64,000 nt of DNA. Origin: Ochotona curzoniae. Its lineage: Eukaryota; Chordata; Mammalia; Lagomorpha; Ochotonidae. This document shows, one piece after another, positions 58,208-64,000 of the stretch. The notes beneath the pieces are model-generated. The model ran no database searches, was not told the DNA's origin, and was given only the letters and a program-made list of their open reading frames with translations. The translations under genes were made by a program, and so were the position numbers. Location of the stretch: contig NW_024467121.1 in assembly GCF_017591425.1 (NCBI RefSeq), positions 22,456,707 to 22,520,706 of the forward strand. The letters run 5' to 3'. Position 1 is the first letter of the stretch, and every line of letters begins with the position of its first letter.

Positions 58208-58280
58208 CTCTGCCAGCAGATCATGGAGCTCGCCTTCGCTGGGGCAGCATCCTAGGGACCTGACAATTGTGCCAATCTCC
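58208..58280 (-). CDS. EFCAB2: EFCAB2 coding exon (most upstream in window)
   Basis: 73 bases: one base completing an Arg codon, then 24 codons from EIGTIVRSLGCCPSEGE to LHDLLAE. The acceptor is strong (gacaattctttttcag before 58280); the donor is GT at 58206-58207 (gtgagtg). The exon ends on a codon boundary and joins in phase to VEEEEP at 38492 across a 19.7-kb intron. It covers the second helix of the first EF-hand and the linker of a calmodulin-like fold. The preceding exon with the first EF-hand loop, expected to end in an Asp-Val-Arg context, was not found up to 64000. Confidence 0.95.
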
Positions 58281-58591
58281 CTGAAAAAGAATTGTCAATG
58301 GTTTCAGAAAATAAACTTCAAAATGTAAATGTTACAGAACTTATTACATTTAAAAACTTTCTAAATTATTCCAGATCGCACGAAACATGGCAAACCAAAT
58401 TACTGAAACAGTGCCTCATGATGATGAAAACTACTTCTTAGGGAAAAGGTTCAGCAGCTGGAGATGGATGAAAGACAAGTTCTCCTGACTGCTACGTGTA
58501 AGCCTTGCCTGGGCCAAAATCAGAAAGTTCTAGTCAAGGAACAGAAAGGGCAGGATCAAGAGTAAGAAATGGCAGCCTCTTAGTAGCTGAA

Positions 58592-58710
58592 AACATTACT
58601 TAAATCTTTTTGAGCCTCAGTTTCCACCTCTGTAAAATGGAGAAGCTGATATCTGCCACACAGATTCGCGGTGCGTTTACATTGCTAAAGCAATACTCAA
58701 AAGCATGATA
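58592..58710 (+). repeat. MIR fragment, plus
   Basis: 'ttaaatctttttgagcctcagtttccacctctgtaaaatggagaagctgat' matches the MIR core closely. Confidence 0.85.
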
Positions 58711-58711
58711 C

Positions 58712-58925
58712 CCGGGGTGAGCACTGTGACACAGCAGATAAAGCCACTGCACGTAATGCTGGCATCCTGTAATGGTGCCCCTTTTCTGATTCCGCTCCCT
58801 GTTAACAGCCTGAGAAAAGCAGCAGAAGATGGTCCAAGCGCTTGGGCCCCTGTTGCCACCTGGGACACCTGGATGAAGCTCATATGGGATGTCAGCACTG
58901 CAGAGTGGATCAGCGTGCTGTACCA
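58712..58925 (+). repeat. old CSINE, plus
   Basis: 'gggtgagcactgtgacacagcagataaagcc', 'gaagatggtccaagcgcttgggcccctg'; tail lost. Confidence 0.7.
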
Positions 58926-59021
58926 CCATGTCGGTGGGTAGATTCCTTCTAATAATAATACTGGACCCAAGGTAGCCATTTTAGATTCAGGTTAAGTACT
59001 ACACCTTAATTATAACTAATT

Positions 59022-59353
59022 AGGGGCCTGTACAGTGGCACAGTAGCAAGTTAATCCTCTGCCTGTGGCACCAGCATCCAGTATGTGTGCTAGTTTTAAT
59101 CCTGACTGCTCTACTTCCTGACTCAGCTCCCTGCTGATAGGGTGTGAAAGCAGTTGAGGACGGTTCAAGTTCTTGAGCCCCTGCATTCACTTTCTTCTGG
59201 TGGAGGAGCCAGAAAAAAACCCTGGCTCCTGGCTTTTGATCGGCTCAGCTCCTGCCACTGTGGTCATTTGGAGAGTGAACCAGTGGAAGAAAGATCCCTC
59301 TTTCTCTCCTTATCTCTAAGGCTAACTTTCTAAACAAACAAATCCTTATTTAA
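59022..59353 (+). repeat. old CSINE, plus
   Basis: 'aggggcctgtacagtggcacagtagcaagttaatcctctgcc' to 'ctaactttctaaacaaacaaatcc'. Confidence 0.85.
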
Positions 59354-59394
59354 AAATATAATAACATTTACCTAATATTTGAATCAGATAGCAT

Positions 59395-59595
59395 TTCACA
59401 AATACTCATGCCATCTTACCTGATCTTCCCAACAGCCATGTTCAGGTACCGAGTTATTATTATTTCAATTCACAGGTAAACATACTCAGTCTCAAAAAGT
59501 TTAAGTAACTTGCCCAGGGCTACTCAGCAACCAAGTGGCAGCACTAGATTTAAAATGCATTTTTGACAACTGCAGATCTCATCCATTCACAGAAC
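59395..59595 (-). repeat. MIR, minus
   Basis: 'ttcaattcacaggtaaacatactcagtctcaaaaagtttaagtaacttgcccagggctactcagcaaccaagtggcagcactagatt' gives the inverted MIR core. Confidence 0.9.
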
Positions 59596-60300
59596 ACGAG
59601 TGACTAGCTACTAAGTTCCACAGACGACCCAGGTTAGACACAGTAGTGAGTAAGATCAAATGAGAGGGGTGTTTTAGCTGGTGAACGATGCTGTGGATAC
59701 ATAGAAAAGGGGCACTAACCTAGACTGGAATGACAGGGGCCAAGGAAAGCTTCCATCAGCATTAACTGGTAAACTACTTGAAGCACTTAGGCAGAGAAAC
59801 TCTGCTTCACCTACGGCCTGACAGCTGCCAGGCCAGGGGTAGGAATTTTCCATGGTGGGGTCCCTGGGGAGTGTCTGCCGGCCTCTCTGCTCCTCAGATA
59901 AAGCAGGAAGGAAGGAACTCAGCTGTGGTGGCCTCCATCACTCCCACCACCACTTCCTACCTCTCCAAACCCTCTACCTCCAAGCCCCACTTTGTTCTCA
60001 CATGCTAACGCTAGCATGTGTATTCCCTATATTTACCACCAATTCCCTCCACTCTTCTCCACCCTGTCTACCTTTCCCAAGGAACTTAACCCTCCACCTA
60101 CACCAGGCTGCCTGACCTCGGGATACTGCAGTGCTTAAATAACACCAGGTCCAGCACCACAGCTTTCTGCTGCAGCCTACAGTGTAAGTGTAAGCTGTCC
60201 TCACTGGAGTGGCTAAATCATCCATGATTTGCTGCCTGTCATGATTCACAGATGTTGGCTTCACGTGGGCTCATTCACAGAGCTGTAAATCCAACACAAG
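59596..60300. other. EFCAB2 intronic DNA, nothing recognised
   Basis: Includes the perfect palindrome catgctaacgctagcatg at 60001-60018. No repeat family or exon. Confidence 0.35.

Positions 60301-60331
<31 letters not shown>
60301..60331. repeat. (CA)n microsatellite
   Basis: About 15 CA units directly beyond the stop codon of the CBX3 pseudogene; may have grown in its 3' UTR remnant. Confidence 0.95.
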
Positions 60332-60333
<2 letters not shown>

Positions 60334-61070
60334 ATTGAGCTTCATCTTCCAGACAAGAACAGCAAGTTCAGATCCTCTGACCAAGTAACTAGTCTTTTCC
60401 GGCACCAGTCATCTGCACCTGCGTCTTCCCATTTCATGAGATGCCTCGGTTTCCCTCCCATGTCTGCAGCACCTATCTGTCCAGGATTGAGACCTCTGAC
60501 AAAACCACCCAGTTTGCCAGCAGCACCTCTTTTCCTTTTGGATTTGTTACCATCAGAGTCACTATCAGAAAATTTCATTTTGCCCCATCTTTTTCTTCAT
60601 CAGCTTTTTAAAATTTAAGGATTTTGACAGAGTTACAGGGAGAGGGACAGCCAGGTCTTCTATCCAATGGCTCACTCCCCAGATAGATCCACGACCAGGG
60701 CTGGGGCAGACTCAAGCCAGGACCCTGGAGCTTCTTCTGACTCTCCCATGTAGGCGTAGGGACCCAAAAACTTGCACAGTTCCCAACTGCTTTCTCGGGC
60801 ACATTACCAGGGAGCTGGATCAGAACTGGAGCAAACACTGCAGCCCTCTCGGCCAGATTTTGAGAATCAAGAAACGCTTCCAGATTCTGGGCAGCCTGCG
60901 CCTTCAGCTGCAGCACTGTGGCCATCTTTGGTCCCCAGCACCGTCAGCATCTGTATGCCCCTTCCTCCTTAGGAAATGCTCCACCTGCCCATTCAGCACA
61001 CACCACAGGTTCTTCAAGTCCTGCCTCGTCACCATTTCACCCTCCCCTTTCTGTTCCCAGCGTCAACCAT
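60332..61070 (-). pseudogene. CBX3 pseudogene: CBX3 (HP1-gamma) processed pseudogene, disrupted by a SINE
   Basis: The minus strand carries CBX3 coding sequence without introns. Landmarks in order: 'gaggcaggacttgaagaacctgtgg' (61010-61035, acidic N-terminus), a chromodomain stretch with NGQVEHFL and TDAD, 'gaagcgtttcttgattctcaaaa' (60855-60877), then after a SINE 'gaagaaaaagatgg...tgatagtgactctgatgg', a chromoshadow stretch GFVRGLNPGQIGAADMGG and LMKWED, and finally 'cttgtctggaagatgaagctcaataa' ending at 60332. Several deletions, frameshifts and substitutions destroy the reading frame. The parent gene encodes a heterochromatin protein that binds H3K9-methylated histone; this copy cannot. It lies in an EFCAB2 intron, same strand. 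Confidence 0.9.
60610..60856 (-). repeat. old CSINE inserted in the CBX3 pseudogene, minus
   Basis: 'tttaaaatttaaggattttgacagagttacaggg', '...ctcactccccagatagatcc', 'gtagggacccaaaaacttgc...ccagggagctggatcagaactggagc'. It splits the pseudogene between the SQ(K) and AGKEKDG codons of the parent. Confidence 0.8.
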
Positions 61071-61279
61071 GCCCCTGTATTGAAGAGCATTTTTTTTTTA
61101 GTTGAAGACCTGAAGAATTGTGACTCTGTGACACCTCCTCCTTAGTTTCTCTGAGCTCCAGTCTTGGCTCTCAGTCCTGACACTCATCTTTCCCACCCTT
61201 GATATCTTCATCTTTGCCTTTATTAGTTGCTTCTTTTACATTAAAATGTTCAGTTGGATTCTTTATCTTGTAAAAATGG

Positions 61280-61545
61280 AGAGATAGGCATTTTACACAT
61301 TGATTAAAGTCACCACTTCAGATGCCTACAACCCATACTGGAGTCTCTGGGCTCAATTCCCAGCTTCACTGCAATTCAGCTTCCTGCTGATGTGCTCCAT
61401 GGGAGGCTGCAGATGATGGCTCAAGCCTCTTAGGTGGCATTAAGAGAACTGGAACAAGACCACTGCTGGCATTTGAGGAGAGAACCAGCAGATGCTTACT
61501 GTCCCTAGCTGTCTCAAACAGATACATTTCAAAATAAAAAGATAT
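61280..61545 (+). repeat. old CSINE, plus
   Basis: 'gcctacaacccatactggagtctctgggctcaattccc', 'gcagatgatggctcaagcc', tail 'atttcaaaataaaaag'. Confidence 0.65.
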
Positions 61546-61687
61546 GTGTATGTGCATGCAGAATGAGAGCACAACAAGGCAAGTGTGACAAATTATTCAT
61601 TGGTGAGTGTGGGTGGAAGCATACTATAATTCAATGCATCATCCTTTTGGTTTATGACTGAAATATTTTTAAAAAACATTTATTACA

Positions 61688-62008
61688 GGACACAGTGCGA
61701 TAATGTAGTGACTAAATCCTCGCCTTGCATGCGACGAGGTCCCATATGGGCGCTGTTTCCTGTCTCAGCCGCTTCACTTCCCTTCTTGTGGCCTGGGAAA
61801 GAAGGAGAGGGCAGCCCAAAGCCTGGGACCCTGCATCTGTGTAGGAGACCTGGAAGAAGTTCCAGGCTCCAGGCTTCGGACTTTGGGTCTCAGCTCCAAC
61901 CACTGCGACCATTTGAGGAGTTGAACTAACGTTTGGAAGATCTTTCTGACTCTCCTTTCTATAAATCTGACTTTCCAATTTAAAAAGTAATAAATCTTTT
62001 TTTAAAAA
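61688..62008 (+). repeat. CSINE, plus
   Basis: 'aggacacagtgcgataatgtagtgactaaatcc' to 'ccaatttaaaaagtaataaatcttttttt'; flanking 'aaacatttattac' / 'aaacatatatattac' is a decayed TSD. Confidence 0.92.
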
Positions 62009-62125
62009 CATATATATTACAATGCAATAAGTATATCTCATTTTCATTAATCAAAATGAAATTAATAACAATGATAACAGAAATCCTGTCTGATATAAGC
62101 AAACTGTCTATAAAACAGTCTGTAG

Positions 62126-62205
62126 GGCCGGCACAGTGGTGCAGCAAGCTAAGTCTCCACTTGCCATGGGCATCAGTTCAAGTCCTGGCAGCTACTAGTT
62201 GGCTG
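62126..62205 (+). repeat. CSINE 5' fragment, plus
   Basis: Head only: 'agggccggcacagtggtgcagcaagctaagtctcc...ttcaagtcctggcagctac'. Confidence 0.8.
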
Positions 62206-62333
62206 TGATACCTAGCAAAGGCACATGGAAGGAGGGGGTAACTAAGAAGCTAACAGGAAGGTCAAAGAGTGAGGGGATGGGAGAAGATACTTAAATCCTA
62301 AAAGTGTTTCCTGCTTTCTCAAAGGTTTCTTTA

Positions 62334-62642
62334 TGGGGTGGCACAATGGCTTAACTCGTTAACACTCTATAAGCACCAGCATCCCATTTAGGCACCAATT
62401 TGTGCCCTAGCTATCCCACTTCCCATCCAGCTCCCTGCTTGTGGCCTGGGAAAGCAGCTGAGGACAGCTCAAAGCCTTGGGAGATACAGAAGAAGCTCCT
62501 GGTTTCAAGTAAACTCAGCTCCAGCTCTTGCTACCACTTGGGGAGTGAACCAATGGATGGAAGTTCTTTCTCTCCTTATTTTTCTCTGCAAATCTGCCTT
62601 TCCAATACAAATAAATAAATCTTTAAGTTAATAAAAAAAAAA
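62334..62642 (+). repeat. CSINE, plus
   Basis: 'tggggtggcacaatggcttaactcgttaacac' head, 'tgtggcctgggaaagcagctgagg', tail 'ccaatacaaataaataaatcttt'. Confidence 0.9.
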
Positions 62643-62794
62643 GAGCAAAGGGTTTTTTTCCTTCATGTGATAATGGGATGGAATGAACTAATTTTATTCA
62701 AGACATTCCACCCATACCACTACCCACCAAGTTCCTAGAACCTATGAGCAATGAAAGTAAAGGGGAATTATAGCAAGAACAAGAATGAGTCAGG

Positions 62795-63112
62795 AGTCCG
62801 GCGTGGTAGCCTAGTGGCTAAGTCCTCACCTTGAATGTGCTGGGATCCGATATGGGCATCAGTTCTAATCCCAGAGGCCCTGCTTCCCATATAGTCCTCT
62901 GCTTGTGGCCTAGCAAGGCAGTCAAGCACGGCCCAAAGCCTTAGGACCCTGCACCTGCATCGGAGACCCAGAAGAGGCTCCTGGCTCCTGGCTTTGGATT
63001 GGTTCAGCTCTGGCCACTGCAGCCACTTTGGGAGTGAATCAATGGACAGAGATCTTCCTCTCTGTCTCTCCTCCTCTCTGTATATCTGACTTTCAAAAAA
63101 AAAAAAAAAAGT
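62795..63112 (+). repeat. CSINE, plus
   Basis: 'gtccggcgtggtagcctagtggctaag' to 'atatctgactttc' with a 16-A tail. Confidence 0.93.
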
Positions 63113-63766
63113 GGCAGAGCTTTTGTCATTCTCCCAGGTCCTAAAATACAGAGCAGGAACACAATAAACCAAATGATTCTAGGAGCTGCTCCCACATCAT
63201 AGTGCCAGTGCCAAGGACTCGGATGCAGGCGACAGGCCTAGGTGCCCTTGACGAGCCACCTGGCACCTGGCTGGAGCAGGAACTCTTTGCCATTGTGAAG
63301 CAAGCACGTCATCAACAGTCTCATCACAGGAGAGGTGGGCTAAAGTAGCAAAATACATAAAAAAAAGTTTTAAAGTAATGTTTAAAAATAACATTGAGAA
63401 AGGAAAGCTAGCACAGTAAAAGTTTTGAAAAAGTCCATAATTCTTTGTTTTTTGCCAGGTGTTTAGAAGGGAGCAGAGGAAAGACATGCAGTTGTCAACA
63501 GGCTGGTCGAGGGGGAAGGGAGAACCAACTTGCAGCAGTGCTGATTTTCGCCTTGTGAACACACGCACCATGGTCAAGGCCACGCCAGCACTGCTAAGTG
63601 AAAGGCACTCACAGTGGATCCTAGAAGGGAGGCCGGCTTGTCCTCTGCCATCTCCACCTTCCACCCACCGTGGGCACCATCGGCCTCCAGAACGTGGAAC
63701 AGTCTCTGAACATGCATTCCCTCCGGGGCTCTTGGATCTATTTTGAATGTTATACCAAACCACCTG
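63113..63766. other. EFCAB2 intronic DNA, nothing recognised
   Basis: Contains a 188-codon minus frame (63197-63763) with no recognisable protein character and no splice context for EFCAB2; treated as chance. Confidence 0.4.
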
Positions 63767-63873
63767 AAATATGTGGAATGTGGCGTGCTTCCCAAGCCAG
63801 TGCCATCTGGTGCAGGGGCCTTGCTAACCTCTACGCCGCTCCCACTCAGTGAAGTGCTGAGGCCAGCAGCCCT
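63767..63873 (-). pseudogene. RNU6 pseudogene: diverged full-length U6 snRNA pseudogene
   Basis: The minus strand aligns to U6 over its whole ~107-nt length: 'cagcac' (U6 nt 14-19), 'gtagag' plus 'gttagcaaggcccctgc' against U6 'gattagcatggcccctgcgc', 'gaagca' and 'attccacatattt' against the 3' end. Many substitutions, several to C or G. Too diverged for U6 function; no promoter elements examined beyond the window edge. Confidence 0.6.
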
Positions 63874-64000
63874 GCCTCAACCATCATTTAATTGAGATGG
63901 TATTATTTCTTTTGTTAAATATAAAATGGTTTTTAAACAGTGACTTGCAAAATTTCTGAAAATGTCACAATCAGCTCTTGGGAGTCAGTGCAAGTCAGCA

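Larger units (their letters stand above)
31190..64000 (-). other. EFCAB2: EFCAB2 gene, 3' part (partial)
   Basis: Gene span on the minus strand, running off the high end. Five coding exons are seen; introns are 31588-37270 (5.7 kb), 37338-37436 (99 bp), 37480-38412 (933 bp) and 38493-58207 (19.7 kb), and a further intron begins at 58281. All four complete introns have GT donors and AG acceptors, and the joined frame is intact. The product is an EF-hand protein (DRC8) of the nexin-dynein regulatory complex on axonemal doublet microtubules of motile cilia and flagella. The initiator exon(s) and promoter are outside the window. The identification rests on near identity of the joined peptide to the vertebrate family as I remember it. 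Confidence 0.9.

Noticed and set aside
60001..60018. Palindrome catgctaacgctagcatg as a regulatory operator
   Set aside because: A single near-perfect inverted repeat of this size is expected by chance in 64 kb; no motif family recognised.
63197..63763. 188-codon frame, minus strand, as an upstream EFCAB2 exon
   Set aside because: Does not resemble the DRC8 N-terminus and lacks an in-phase donor for the exon at 58280.
1..64000. CRISPR array or prokaryotic defence system
   Set aside because: The repeats are dispersed SINEs or degenerate tandem units without regular spacers; gene structure is eukaryotic with spliced exons.

Overview
This is a stretch of mammalian nuclear DNA. It carries dozens of copies of the tRNA-derived C repeat (CSINE), the lagomorph-specific SINE: tRNA-like head, a body reading 'gtggcctgggaaagcag', and an AATAAATAAATCTTT-type tail. 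The head sequence (cttgaac...gggatcccatatgggcgccggttctaatcc) and the absence of the youngest rabbit CSINE form point to a pika (Ochotona) rather than a rabbit. That genus call is an inference from remembered consensus sequences.

The only functional gene I can support is EFCAB2 (DRC8, a subunit of the nexin-dynein regulatory complex of motile cilia), on the minus strand. Five coding exons are present (58208-58280, 38413-38492, 37437-37479, 37271-37337, 31472-31587). They join in phase through GT/AG junctions into an intact C-terminal 125 codons. The first ~37 codons lie beyond 64000. The largest intron (38493-58207) is almost entirely repeats. Positions 1 to ~31190 are downstream intergenic DNA; in human this side faces KIF26B.

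The rest is a layered repeat record. The oldest layer is L2, MIR, L1M/HAL1-like and MaLR-LTR remnants. Above it lie old and young CSINE copies, several nested inside one another or inside an L1M 3' region at 41.2-44.6 kb. There are two GC-rich degenerate tandem arrays in opposite orientation (440-1235 and 46190-48565). There is a broken processed copy of CBX3 (HP1-gamma) at 60332-61070. Small-RNA retro-fragments comprise two U2 5' ends, one U6 5' end, and a diverged full-length U6 pseudogene at 63767-63873.

The most unusual local feature is a 188-bp GC-rich, tailless insertion with a perfect 16-bp target-site duplication. It sits only ~26 bp upstream of an EFCAB2 3' splice site. I saw no prokaryotic, CRISPR or viral gene system in the window.
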